Below, piece after piece: positions 46,885 to 56,252 of a DNA stretch of 64,000 nt. Numbering within the stretch: the stretch's first letter is position 1; the number at the start of each line of letters is the position of its first letter. The DNA comes from Trichobilharzia regenti. Lineage: Eukaryota > Platyhelminthes > Trematoda > Strigeidida > Schistosomatidae. The notes below the pieces were generated by a model. The model worked only from the letters and a program-made list of their open reading frames with translations. It had not been told where the DNA came from and searched no databases. Both the position numbers and the translations under genes were made by a program. The stretch lies in the NCBI GenBank assembly GCA_944472135.2, contig OX235270.1:143731632-143795631 (forward strand), in the 5' to 3' direction.

Positions 46885-46893
46885 TATATATAT
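46849..46893. repeat. (TA)n microsatellite
   Basis: About 22 TA units with two AA interruptions, between LINE G and the SINE D cluster. Confidence 0.9.
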
Positions 46894-46895
46894 AA

Positions 46896-47105
46896 ATTAT
46901 TAGAGAAGCATTAGGAACCAGGGTTTAGTGGAGAGTAGTTTTATCCTAACCTGCAACTCTCCAGAAATATGCAACCGCAACCCCACTAGGGATAGAAACT
47001 AAGACCTTCATGTTGCCAGGTGACAACCATCCTCGCCAATGACTTTGGCTGATGGTCGAGCTATTTCGTGAATTGGCAGAATTGGGAATTCATGAACTGG
47101 CCAAT
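46896..47105 (-). mobile_element. SINE family D, left unit of a head-to-head pair
   Basis: In reverse: 5' extension AATTCATGAACTGGCC-type sequence near 47085, a decayed head, B-box-like TTTCTATCCC, a hammerhead block at 46935-46965 too diverged to pair, and the tail CCTAATGCTTCTCTAAT. The 75-aa reverse open frame spans the pair. Confidence 0.55.
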
Positions 47106-47107
47106 AC

Positions 47108-47312
47108 GTCGGCCCCCAGTGGGTTAATGGTCTACGAGCTAGCTCACCTTCTAACCGGAAGGTCCTGTACTCTAACCCCTGTGTTGTACACGTACTAATG
47201 AAGTGTCTTGAACTAGGACGAAGCAGCTGTACCATTCTCCAAGGCTTTCCAATTGTTTTCTAACCAATGCTGGCTAACGATGAAATCCTGTAACCAATCA
47301 AATTCCTGAAAA
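47108..47312 (+). mobile_element. SINE family D, right unit of a head-to-head pair
   Basis: A box CAGTGGGTTAATGGTCTACG, ACCTTCTAACCGGAAGGTCC (tRNA-like arm), decayed B box, hammerhead block 47190-47240 with AUGAAGU core and CGAAG for CGAAA, and the tail TTTTCTAACCAATGCTGGC. Confidence 0.75.
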
Positions 47313-47337
47313 ACAACACTTGAAGGTTAGAATTCAG

Positions 47338-47515
47338 TTTCTGAGTGGTCAGTTAGCTTGGTCTCGTGACCTATAGGTCCTGGGTTCCATCCCCGGAGGG
47401 TTCATAGGTACACGCTACTGAAGAGTGACAGAATAGGACAAAACGGCTGTCAAGAATCCTCAAAAATCTTATAATCTGAACACCTTTGACTTCATCATAT
47501 GTCAGCTGAAAAGTG
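47338..47515 (+). mobile_element. SINE family D, direct-repeat neighbour
   Basis: A box GAGTGGTCAGTTAGCTTGGT, B box TCCTGGGTTCCATCCCCGG. The hammerhead block reads CUACUGAAGAGUGACAGAAU with CAAAA. The tail passes GAACACCTTTGACTTCATCA. It sits 26 bp after the preceding unit in the same orientation. Confidence 0.7.
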
Positions 47516-47845
47516 CTCAACTATCTCTCTCTCTCTCTGTCTCTCTCTCTATCTTAAAGTCATTCACCTAAAAGTCTATCTGTAATTATCATTGTTAGCC
47601 GCAAAATCAACTAATTGTGTATACTAATATAGACCATATTGTGATTTGTAAATCCCTAGGGCTTAAATAATTTATTCTGAATAGTTCTACCTATTTTTCT
47701 CCTCGCTTTAAAAGGAAGTTTACTGTCGCTCTGTCCACTTGAACAACCCGTCTCTCTCTGTCTCTCTCTCCAAAAATTCTACTCACCATTTTTGTATTAA
47801 CTGAAATTTTTTTGACATAAAACAAACTACAATCATTTATTCAAG
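47516..47845. other. CT-rich microsatellites and AT-rich spacer
   Basis: (CT)n at 47524-47549 and 47751-47770. No gene. Confidence 0.5.
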
Positions 47846-47847
47846 TG

Positions 47848-47995
47848 ATGGTTTGTAGGGATTTGATTGGTTTCAGGATTTCATCATAAGCTGACATTAG
47901 TTAGAGAACCATTGGAAAACCTGGGAGTACTGGACAACTGTTTCGTCCTAGTTTGGGACTCTTCAGCAGTACGCACCCACCGGGATTCGAACAAT
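47848..47995 (-). mobile_element. SINE family D with intact hammerhead
   Basis: Forward strand shows the reverse-oriented tail (GGTTTGTAGGGATTTGATTG, ATAAGCTGACATTAGTTAGA), the hammerhead block 47927-47972, and the B-box side CCACCGGGATTCGAACA. The unit stops just past its B box at about 47993, so the A box is missing and this genomic copy is 5'-truncated. It is the least diverged D copy in the window. Confidence 0.85.
47927..47972 (-). ncRNA. Hammerhead ribozyme with complete canonical core (SINE D)
   Basis: Read 5' to 3' on the reverse strand: helix I strand GUACUG, core CUGAAGA (fits CUGANGA), helix II GUCC-CAAACUA-GGAC, core GAAA, helix III CAG/UUG without a loop, cleavage triplet GUC, and helix I strand CAGUAC. 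Helix I is six perfect pairs, helix II four, helix III three with one G-U. All the invariant core bases (C3, U4, G5, A6, G8, A9, GAAA, U16.1, C17) are present. The loopless helix III is shared with Smα and usually means activity is best as a dimer or with flanking contacts. The only copy in the window I would predict to cleave. Confidence 0.85.
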
Positions 47996-48196
47996 CATTT
48001 ATTTTCCTTACTTTTATATTGGTAATTAATGGTGTACAAATGAATTCTGGCACGCGTGTAAGCGATGTAAACATCAAACAGTGAACAGAGTGTAAGAGGT
48101 AAATCATTTTAGTGTATATTGAAATACATAATGATAAAAAAGTGAAAAAAAACAAACACAAAATTAGGACAGATAAACTGCTTGTACCATTTTTCA

Positions 48197-48368
48197 CTCC
48201 TTTGCGTTCCAAATGAGACGCTGGGCTTCAAGCTTAACGCCTAAGCTTTCCTGTACTCTCATTCCCCTGCCAGCTAGGCGAGGTTTAACAGTGCCCCAGC
48301 TGGGAATCGAACCTCGGCCCATCTGGGGCCTTCTCGTGAACATTCTCCCACTGAACCACCGACGCACT
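48197..48368 (-). mobile_element. SINE family C, shortened body
   Basis: In reverse: A box TCGGTGGTTCAGTGGGAGAA, B box GAGGTTCGATTCCC, body CTCGCCTAGCTGGC, then a shorter central part than other C copies, and 3' end GAAGCCCAGCGTCTCATTTGG. The GCATGAGGCTAGC segment is missing. The 113-aa forward open frame is not a gene. Confidence 0.7.
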
Positions 48369-48397
48369 AACACGCTTTGTTTTTCTTCGCAAGTGTT

Positions 48398-48545
48398 GGT
48401 TTGCAGGAGAGTCACTGATAATCACCTCGAAGGACTGGATAGCTGTTTCGTTCTTGGGACAGACTCCTCAGCGGCGCGCTCGTATGACCTCACGCTAGTT
48501 GACTATTCAGACACTGGGAAGAAATCCATGGAACCATCAAGTTCC
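48398..48545 (-). mobile_element. SINE family D, left unit of a head-to-head pair
   Basis: In reverse the head is GTCTGAATAGTCAACTAGCG. The hammerhead block (about 48432-48475) has an intact CUGAGGA core, GAAA and an AUC triplet, but helix II is mispaired and helix I (GCGCCG against CAGUCC) fails. The tail is CTCCTGCAAACCAACACT. Confidence 0.7.
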
Positions 48546-48549
48546 AGGT

Positions 48550-48712
48550 GTTGAATGCCTTAGGAGGTTGACCTGTGACTTTAAGGTTCTGGGCATGATC
48601 CTTTGATGGGGTCATGGGTGTGTACTGCTGAAGAGTGTGAGACATAAATGAAACAACTGTCCAGGAATTCTTGATTTTCGACAGTACTTTAACTAAAGTC
48701 AGTTGGTAATTA
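48550..48712 (+). mobile_element. SINE family D, right unit of a head-to-head pair
   Basis: Head CTTAGGAGGTTGACCTGTGA, TTTAAGGTTCTGGGCATGAT (B-box region), GTGTGTACTGCTGAAGAGTG with an intact CUGAAGA core. Helix II is lost (GUGUGAGACAUAAAU) although GAAA and GUC-CAG follow. Tail TAAAGTCAGTTGGTAATTAA. Confidence 0.7.
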
Positions 48713-49130
48713 ATTTTCAAATTCTGTTTATTGTCATGACTATATCCTAGATACCTACATTCTCATTTTTACCTGAAATCTAATACAAAATTATTGTTTT
48801 ACAACAAACTAAATCTAATTATACATATATCTTCACTATAATACACTAAAGCTTTTCTAGAATTAATATCATAGGCATTAGAACTTATAGATAATGTGTG
48901 TGTGCCCCACGGAAGTAATTCTGTGTGCTTCATTTCTCTCTATTTCGTTGCCTGCTCTTATTCCCCAGTTGTTCTGTTCTCCACATTTACACATTTTAGC
49001 TTGAAACTATCTACTGTTTTCGTCTTTCTTCTAAGCATTTTGTCCACCGCTCTTTTTTTTCTCTCTGAAATCTAATGAGTTAATAAGCATTTTTCACTCA
49101 ACGTTCACTGTTGATATTGAGCAGCATCAT
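48713..49130. other. AT-rich spacer
   Basis: No feature recognised. Confidence 0.5.
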
Positions 49131-49132
49131 AT

Positions 49133-49305
49133 GGCCCAAGTGGTCTAGTTGATAACGCTTTGGCGTTTGAAACTATGGGTACTGGGTTCGAGCTTTGGTG
49201 GGAACGTCATCACTCACTGAGAAATGCAGGTACATCCAGATGACGAGTCCCAATTAGGACGAAATGCGCATCCTGGATTCCACTGCTAGCCACCATCCAC
49301 CAATT
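49133..49305 (+). mobile_element. Smα SINE
   Basis: A box AAGTGGTCTAGTTGATAACG, B box GGGTTCGAGCTTTGG, spacer GTCATCACTCACTGAGAAAT, hammerhead block 49231-49280, and the end CCACTGCTAGCCACCATCC. The tail is absent. A solitary copy, not paired. Confidence 0.9.
49231..49280 (+). ncRNA. Hammerhead ribozyme motif, Smα copy with C3 to A
   Basis: Helix I ACAUCCAG/CUGGAU, helix II GUCC-CAAUUA-GGAC, GAAA, helix III UGC/GCA with no loop and AUC cleavage triplet are all intact. The single core defect is A in place of the C3 that pairs with G8 in the active site. Predicted inactive. Confidence 0.85.
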
Positions 49306-50005
49306 GTAAATATTTATCATATGTATTTCCACATTCTGTCCCATAATACGAAACCTTTCAGAAGCATATATACATTTATATATGTATATAGAAATAAGTG
49401 GATTTAAATATACATGTATACATCGTGAAAGGGCATAAGGTGTGTTATTTTTTCACCCTTTTTTTGTAGCCTGTGTTTATGTAAACTCCATTGATTTCGT
49501 AAAATAGCCAGCAGATTCACATTCCTTCAGTAGAATACAGAATTCACTGAAATTTGACTGTCTTTTCAGTACAGGTAGCCAATAAAATCTAAGCATTTGT
49601 TGAGATGAAAATGAAGTAAGCGAAAATTTCAATCAGATTTAATCAATATCATCACTGAAAGACCGATATGTATTAATTTTTCAAAAAAATATATGTATTA
49701 ACTTTAAAACTTTAGTCATTGTAAGCTAGAACATGCTATGTTATTGCTGCTTTTAGAAAATGTGTCACGCGGAAATAAATTAAACTAATTTTCCACCTAG
49801 TTCATCCATTAATGCTTTAGTGACAATTTATACATTAATAGTAGGTAGGATAAGGGTGGGACAGAACTACAGTTCAAAAGGTGCTACAGTTAGGTGGTGA
49901 GAGGGGTTGATCCCTGAATCTTTGTCCAGTGAATCTATACACCTGACAAGGACATTGGATATGAAACAACGTTGATATGTGAGATATAGAAAATATTATT
50001 ATATT
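49306..50005. other. AT-rich spacer
   Basis: TA-rich segments near 49370-49395. No gene was recognised. Confidence 0.45.
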
Positions 50006-50009
50006 ATTG

Positions 50010-50645
50010 GTATTATTCCCCTCAGTTCCAAGCGGAACAGAAGATCTGCAGTCATTCTTATCTGGCTCTACAACTGATCATAGGCCTTCACCTCCTCCTC
50101 CTCCTCACACTGTCTCCTCCATGTCACCCTCAAGCCCACCCGCATCTCACCGTTTCCCAATCGGATTCCACTCGTACGGTGACCTGGTGCGTGATGTCAT
50201 CCGACGGTCTTCTACTAAATATTTGATGAACTATAGGTTCTTGATTCGTTTTTCCCCATAGTTTCATGTTGCCACTTTTTTCTGGCCATTTAATCTTCAG
50301 TATAGAGCGAAGGCATCTGTTGATAAAAGTCTGCGGCTGTCTGTTCAAGATGCTCCTCGTGACGCACTGGCCAACTTTCTGACTCATATAGAAGAACTCA
50401 CTGAATTCACATTTCTGTTGAAAATCCGAATTTTGTTCTTTATGCTGAGTCAGTGCAGAAAATTTCCAAACCGATTTCAGATAAATGAAGTTGTCAGTTT
50501 TTGCCTCTCTGATTCAGGCTAGTTTTTTGCATATTCATCCGTGCTTCATCCTGTAGTTGAAACGATGATTCCTAGGCGGATAAGTGAAGGATGTAACCTC
50601 TTTCAAATTCCTCACAATGACGGTAACTGGTGCTGGTGTGAGTTC
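50010..50645 (-). mobile_element. LINE family G (RTE-like), 3' part
   Basis: The reverse frame 50387-50130 reads RQPQTFINRCLRSILKIKWP then NMKLWGKTNQEPIVHQI, the C-terminal region after the reverse transcriptase. Further 5' (in reverse) come LPSLNQRGKN-type and EEFERG sequences up to about 50645. The 3' end is TTCCGCTTGGAACTGAGGGG then AATAAT near 50005-50040. A (CTC)n expansion lies in the tail at 50092-50105. Confidence 0.8.
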
Positions 50646-52500
50646 ATAACAGGAGTTGTGCATTACTTAAAAAGGTGAACGCTGCAATCTCAGAATTTGA
50701 CACGGTGTATTGAGTTTCAAATACCTCCGAAGAGAGAAAAACAGGATACACCAATATTGAATGTCCGCCTTGTTCAGATCCGTAGCCACTTTGTTTTTTT
50801 TTGTTTTTTCTTGGTCACACATAAGCGTACCACTGGGGAAGCACTGTGTACATGCATAACATTAGAAACTCCATCATATCTGAGATCAACTCTATCTTGC
50901 ATTTCAAGTGGCTTGCATTTTTGTTTAAAGAATTAATTTTGGCCGATCACGACAAATTCCCATAGTGAAATAGAAACAAACAATGTCAAATTATAAAAAA
51001 AATTACTCTTTGTTTAATCACCCCACAATGTTCATTGATTTAAAAAAATACATTTTAAAGTGACATTTCGTTTCTTTTTGGGGGGGGGGGTTCATTGATG
51101 TATATGTATGTATTAAAAATTTCCAATCGACATTTTAATCAGAATTAAGTGATTCTGTGAAGTGGACTTAACTGCTTTGTTTTAACTCACATAATTGAAG
51201 TAGAGGTAGTATTTGGTTATATTAGTGGACATTTTGTGTTAACCCTCTGTTGATTAAAAACAAAATTAGTAGGTGGGATTGGTGAGAGCTTCAAATGAGA
51301 GGTGTAAGCTTCAATAAAATACAATGTTTGCTATCTTGTGTATGAATGACAGTGAAAGTATACGGCAAAAGTAGGATGGATTGAGGGGAGGTTCGTCATT
51401 GTTGTTGCTGCCGCTGTTGTTGTTGGGAGTGATGGAAGAGGAGGAATGAAATTGAACAAAATTTATCATCCGACCCCCTTCCCCCGCCAAACATACACAA
51501 CACTAGGTAATCTTCTCCCTATGGGATAACGAACAGTAATCACTGTTGTGTTTGTGTGCGTACGTGTGTTTGTGTGTGTGTGTGTGTGTGTGTATGTGAG
51601 TGTGGTAACATCAACTTTGTTTTAATCACACTTCCTTTTTTCAAACCAGTAACAGGCATGTAGGCAAGTGGGATAGGCTTTTAAGGAAAAAAAAATACTG
51701 AAGCTCATCACCACACAAAGGAAGTAAATCTCTTTCGCATCTACTGTACACCAGTCAGTCACTTTTTGAAACTTCCTTACATACATGCCAACAAATGTGA
51801 TTTGATCTTTCAGTTAGCCTCTTGTTATAAACAGTATTTATTTTTAGAAGTCTAAAAAGGGTACAAAAGATGAACCTTATTATTAATTTCTGGTCATCAC
51901 TGGTCAGTTTACATAAAACAAGATGAGTGAAGTTTCTTCTTTCTTTTTTCTTGCTCTTCTAAAAGACCTCTTTTTGCTTAAATTCACGATTCATCACTTT
52001 TTCTATCTATTTATTTATTTCGTTTTTAATCTGTCATTAGATTCGGCTAGTTAGTTAGTTAGCTAGTTAGTTGGGCAGTTGGGGGCAAACTTCCTGCCGG
52101 TTAAGACCTGTCAATCTTATTATTAAGGAATATAATTTGACGAGTCAATAAACGCGGGGAATAAATTAACTATCCATCCACCTAAGGGTATTGTTTATTA
52201 TATTTCATTTTGTTCTTTTGGTAGAAGAAAAACGTCATTATCCAGAAATCTGTCAAGCGCTTAACTGAATTTCAAGAAGCCTGTTTTTAATTTAACTGTA
52301 CCTCGTACCACACACTTTTTAAAGCGTAAAGTCAGAAAAAAACGATAAATACCCCCACTCAAAAAAAATGTTAACTAGAAATGGCTTCATTTATTAATAT
52401 AAAGTGCTTGTCTTTCATGTGTTGTTGACATAATCTATGCTTCTATGTGCAAGTGCATTTAACAACCGATTCGACACGACTATTTAATTCAATCTTAGAT
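50646..52500. other. AT-rich stretch with GT tract and G10 run
   Basis: G10 at 51080-51089, (GTT)n near 51400-51425, (GT)n at 51566-51592, and TTAG repeats at 52045-52072. Open frames here have no domain. No gene was supported. Confidence 0.45.
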
Positions 52501-52504
52501 TTTC

Positions 52505-52658
52505 ACATCGATTGATTGGAGCGGAGTGCTCGGTCTCAGGTTGACATGTTGGCTCCTTGTGCAGATACTTCGACAACTCCTGGTCCTGTAACTTGAAGTC
52601 AATTAGTAGATGGTGTCAGGTGGTGGGATTCAGGATGACGCTCATTTCGTCCCAGTTG
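52505..52658 (-). mobile_element. Smα SINE, left unit (tail and part of hammerhead)
   Basis: Reverse-strand tail TGCTCGGTCTCAGGTTGACA, GTTGGCTCCTTGTGCAGATA, then the hammerhead 3' side (ATTCAGGATGACGCTCATTTCGTCC). It stops inside the hammerhead block where the forward unit begins. Confidence 0.75.
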
Positions 52659-52790
52659 GAGTCTGTGGGGGAAACTATCACTCACTGACTGGGGAATGCA
52701 GGTATATCCAGTTGACGACTAGTCCCAAACAGGAGGAAATGCGTGTTATCCTGAATTCCACTGCTAATCACCATCCATCAGTTGAAGGCA
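52659..52790 (+). mobile_element. Smα SINE, right unit, variant hammerhead subfamily
   Basis: Begins in the spacer (GGGGGAAACTATCACTCACT) and has the hammerhead block 52698-52760 with core UUGACGACUAGUCCC. The C3 base is U, the CU insertion is present, and the base before GAAA is G instead of C. Ends CCACTGCTAATCACCATCC. Predicted inactive. The 97-aa open frame is not a gene. Confidence 0.75.
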
Positions 52791-52799
52791 GGACTATGT

Positions 52800-53460
52800 T
52801 TATACCATGTATGTATGTAAGGGATGGGGATTATAATCTTTTGAACATTTTGAGCACGCTACCTCTCTCCAACACGTACACAAACACACAAACACCAGTT
52901 TAGATACTGATATTAACTTCAGTCTTTTTAAAACTATTTCCGTTCCGTGTTTTGCGTGGACGTTTTATGCCTTTAAAGGAAACAAATCTTCACCTTGGTA
53001 CAGTTTGAAGCCAGAGACAAAGAAGTGTTCAGAAATAGACAAATTGGTTTATTTATTTATTTACTTATATATTCATCCTTAAAATGTTGAAAGAGGATAA
53101 AACACTTTTCAGAAATGAAGTGAAATCAGAAATCGAGAGAAAAATTTGGAAGTTACATGAAAAGGAGGTGTTTTTAAATACCTTTTCATTTTAGAAGAAA
53201 ATAACAGTGAAAAAATAGAAACAAGTAACCTGGTTGAAAGTTAAATGGTGATGTTAAGCGCTAACAGCTGATGAAGGATAAGATAATCATCTGATCCTGA
53301 AAGGATTGGGTGGTGCGCTTCATTTTCTACCAGTTGCAGGCTTTTTAAGGGGTTTACAGGAATCACTTTAAGGCTGTTAGCGGATCAACCTATCAAACAC
53401 AGGAGGCAGGCTTGTACTCCTCCTAGAAAGAGAATATAGCCAACACAGCATTCAAGATTT
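52800..53460. other. AT-rich spacer
   Basis: Short CA tract at 52870-52890 and a TTTA run near 53049-53060. No gene. Confidence 0.45.
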
Positions 53461-53479
53461 TTAGAATTTTTAATATGTT

Positions 53480-53605
53480 TGTGCGTTGAAGTTTCTCTAG
53501 CGATTTGGTTAAGTTTTAAGGGTGGAGTTGCTAGCACCATGCCGCAACCCTCCCTCTTCATCCGGGCTTGGGACCGGCTATAAAACTGGCGAGCTAGTGA
53601 TCTAG
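53480..53605 (-). mobile_element. SINE family C, fragment
   Basis: GTTGAAGTTTCTCTAGCGAT and GGGTGGAGTTGCTAGCACCA match the reverse-strand C body. The tRNA-like head is replaced by LINE G sequence from about 53620. The 77-aa reverse open frame is not a gene. Confidence 0.6.
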
Positions 53606-53619
53606 GCGAGACCAACAAC

Positions 53620-53992
53620 TGTCTCTGCTCTATACTGAAAATCAGATGACCGGGTCGGAAAGAATCACCACCAACAAGAAACTATGGGAACAAACAAAAC
53701 AAGAACTAATCGCCAAACAAAAAATATGCAGGAGAAAGTGGAAATGAATTAGACACTAGCTGAGGGGGCCGCTGGGTGACATCGCATGTCAGGCCCTCGA
53801 GTGGAACCCGAAAGGGAAGAGGGGAGTGGGACGTCAGTGTGAGGGTGACATGGAGGAGATCATGTGAAGAGGAGTTGAAAGAGTATGGACTAACATGGAT
53901 GCAGGTGAAAAGTACAGCAGGAGGAAGTGGAGACGTGCACTTGAAGCCCTATGTTCTACTAGGAAACCAAGGGAACAATAATAATATAATAA
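53620..53992 (+). mobile_element. LINE family G (RTE-like), 3' end
   Basis: Begins CTGTCTCTGCTCTATACTGA, then KITGPGRKNHH-type, and the open frame 53776-54033 with SGTRKGRGEWDVSVRVTWRRSCEEELKEYGLTWMQVKS. It ends CTATGTTCTACTAGGAAACC then AAGGG plus (AAT)n at 53976-53993. This copy shows most clearly the terminus shared with SINE C. Confidence 0.85.
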
Positions 53993-53999
53993 TACTGCA

Positions 54000-54390
54000 T
54001 TCAAGATTATGTGGGTTACGGGAATGGTGTTAGAGATAAACTCACTTTAGGAGATAAAGCTGATACTCGGCTTTACAACTATGTTTAACCCAGTCGTATT
54101 TTAACGGCAGAGCACAAGAATATCTGGCAGAGTAATTCTTTATTAGCAACTGAATGTACATATATGGACGGAATCTATCACTTATAATACATTGGGATCA
54201 TAATTTGCACATGTCCTTCGTACCGTGCTACTTTTTTTTTGTCGTCTGTATTGTGCTTCTTTGTCTTCCTTGAATGTTTTTCATGTTGTTTCAAAAGAAT
54301 CGATGATCTGTTTCTCTTCTCCACTAGATCAATCTTTCTTTTATCTAATATTCTTGCAGGTGACATACATATTTACACCTATATATGTGT
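54000..54390. other. AT-rich spacer
   Basis: No feature recognised apart from a short TA-rich run at 54382-54398. Confidence 0.45.
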
Positions 54391-54398
54391 ATATATAT

Positions 54399-54600
54399 GC
54401 GTCGGTGGCACAGTGGTTAGGACTCTTGCCTACCATGCACATGGTCCGGGGTTCGAGCCCACGCTGGCACATACCTGATATCTATGGTCGGCCTGCAAAA
54501 TTTGGGCTACCGATATCCACGCTGAAAATTCCATACTTGTACCAAAAATACAGTGTGGAATCAAGCTGTAATCAAAATATAAAAAATAAAGAAATAAATT
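54399..54600 (+). mobile_element. SINE family B inserted in TA-rich DNA
   Basis: A box TCGGTGGCACAGTGGTTAGG, B box GGGGTTCGAGCCCACG, body ACCTGATATCTATGGTCGGC, and a tail of AAAT repeats. TATATA sequence lies on both sides, so the element probably landed in a TA-rich site. The 164-aa open frame across it is not a gene. Confidence 0.9.
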
Positions 54601-55265
54601 GTATATATAAATATATATATATGTATATATATGAGAGCGTTAGTAAATCATTGCATTGCAGTGGTAACTGTCATAGCCTATGCACAAATTTTGTCTCCTC
54701 TATATTTCGTCATCTCTGACGTGGAAAAAATAAATGTGCCTTATTGAGTCTTGCCTTTTATGTTCTTCAAACTATTTTCCTCTACTTTAAATAACTTAGT
54801 AAGAACTTTTGAGGAGAAATTCAAACACTCAAGACCCTGTTGAGACTCTGGTAGTTAAGATGGGAAGAAACTTAGCGCGTGTGTGTTCATTGTTCTAGTC
54901 AATGTGGTTACAAATAATCAATTTTAGATCTGAAAATTATTACTGTTCGTTAGTTTGAAAAGTATTAGGAGAAAAAAAAGGAATTCTTTTTTGTTTAACT
55001 GTAGCACCCTTGTAACACAGAATATTTGACACAAAATGGGATCTGTCCCACTTTTCAGTAAGTCGAAGAAATGGCAGCATTTTCTTGGGAAAATTCGCCA
55101 ATTCTGTTTATCTCAATTAATTCTGTGACAAACACTAGGGAACAACTGTAACCAAGATAGTTAGTGTCTTTGACTGACTACTATTTTAAAATTTCCTGGT
55201 TGTGTTTCTACTGTATCTGTCATATAGACTTTTCTAAGTTCATTTATTCAAGGAATGACGTCTAT
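54601..55265. other. AT-rich spacer
   Basis: Nothing recognised. Confidence 0.45.
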
Positions 55266-55269
55266 TTTT

Positions 55270-55600
55270 TACGAGTTGATAACGGATTGATATCAGGTTA
55301 GAGAACCACTGAAAATCAGGGAGTACTGGACAGCTGCTGTTTCATCCTAGTTTGGAAATCATCGGCGTCACACAACCACTTCCGTTAGTCTCGAACACAG
55401 TACCTTCTGGTTACAAGGCAAGCTCCTATACTATTCAGCCACTGGGACCCGATTAAATGGCCAATCTATGAATTCTAACTTCTACCAATTCGTGATTTAC
55501 CACGACCACCAACCAGTGTCAACCATCTGTGGGACATCCATCCTCACACTTGACTGGATGAATCTCACTGTGGTGACAACTTTTCACTATAATTCCAGGA
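55270..55600 (-). mobile_element. SINE family D with full 5' extension
   Basis: In reverse: 5' extension GATGTCCCACAGATGGTTGA, GGTGGTCGTGGTAAATCACG and TTGGTAGAAGTTAGAATTCA, A box CAGTGGCTGAATAGTATAGG, B-box-like GTGTTCGAGACTAACG, hammerhead block with CCGAUGA core and GAAA, and tail CTGATTTTCAGTGGTTCTC. It shows that D extends over 100 bp upstream of its A box. Confidence 0.75.
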
Positions 55601-55644
55601 AACTGCATCCTGTAGCAAGTCACTAGCGAGCATCAGATTAATTT

Positions 55645-55700
55645 TTAATAGTTGGTTTGTAAGAATTGATATCAGTTAGAAAAGCATTGAAAACTTCTAT
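55645..55700 (-). mobile_element. SINE family D tail fragment
   Basis: GTTGGTTTGTAAGAATTGAT and ATCAGTTAGAAAAGCATTGA match the reverse-strand D tail only. Confidence 0.5.
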
Positions 55701-55739
55701 TGTTTACTGAAATACGAAATTAGTGTGTTACAGGCACCA

Positions 55740-56130
55740 AGAGGTGATTTAACCAAAGTCTCTTAGTTTGTTTTCAAGGACTGAGATACCACCCTAACAT
55801 TCAGATCGAAGCAGGTGGTTGTTCTAAGGGGCCAGCCTTCCCCAAGCCTTTGACTTGAAGCCTGATCTACAGTGCAGTGCTATGGAGCAGATTTATTAGC
55901 TGAGTCCCATAGTTTCCAATGTCCGAAGCAGGTTCATGTGCTGTTCTATTCGTTCGGATTCTGCAGCCCACGTACGCCATCATTTTGAAATCAGGGTGTT
56001 CAAAATCTCCAAGATAGACCAGTATGCGTATTCACCCTTTCACTTTCGTGGGGAACATGTCTACCATGCCAATGTAGACGCGTGGACTCATGGTAAAATG
56101 TATGGGGCAAATACTTAGCAACCTGTGTCT
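55740..56130. other. Unassigned higher-GC segment
   Basis: Less AT-rich than the surroundings, flanked by a D tail fragment and AT-rich DNA. Open frames on both strands (60-61 aa, overlapping) show no domain. It may be an old repeat of another family or a piece of host sequence. Confidence 0.35.
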
Positions 56131-56211
56131 TGAAATGATTCACTAAATTATATTTTATTACCGAAACCAGATATTTACGGCTCAAAATGTTCTCTTGTGT
56201 AAGCAGACATA

Positions 56212-56215
<4 letters not shown>

Positions 56216-56249
<34 letters not shown>
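56216..56249. repeat. (TA)n microsatellite
   Basis: Seventeen TA units. Confidence 0.9.

Positions 56250-56252
<3 letters not shown>

Noticed and set aside
54225..54719. 164-aa open frame
   Set aside because: The longest frame in the window, but it runs through SINE B and TA-rich DNA and has no protein-like domain.
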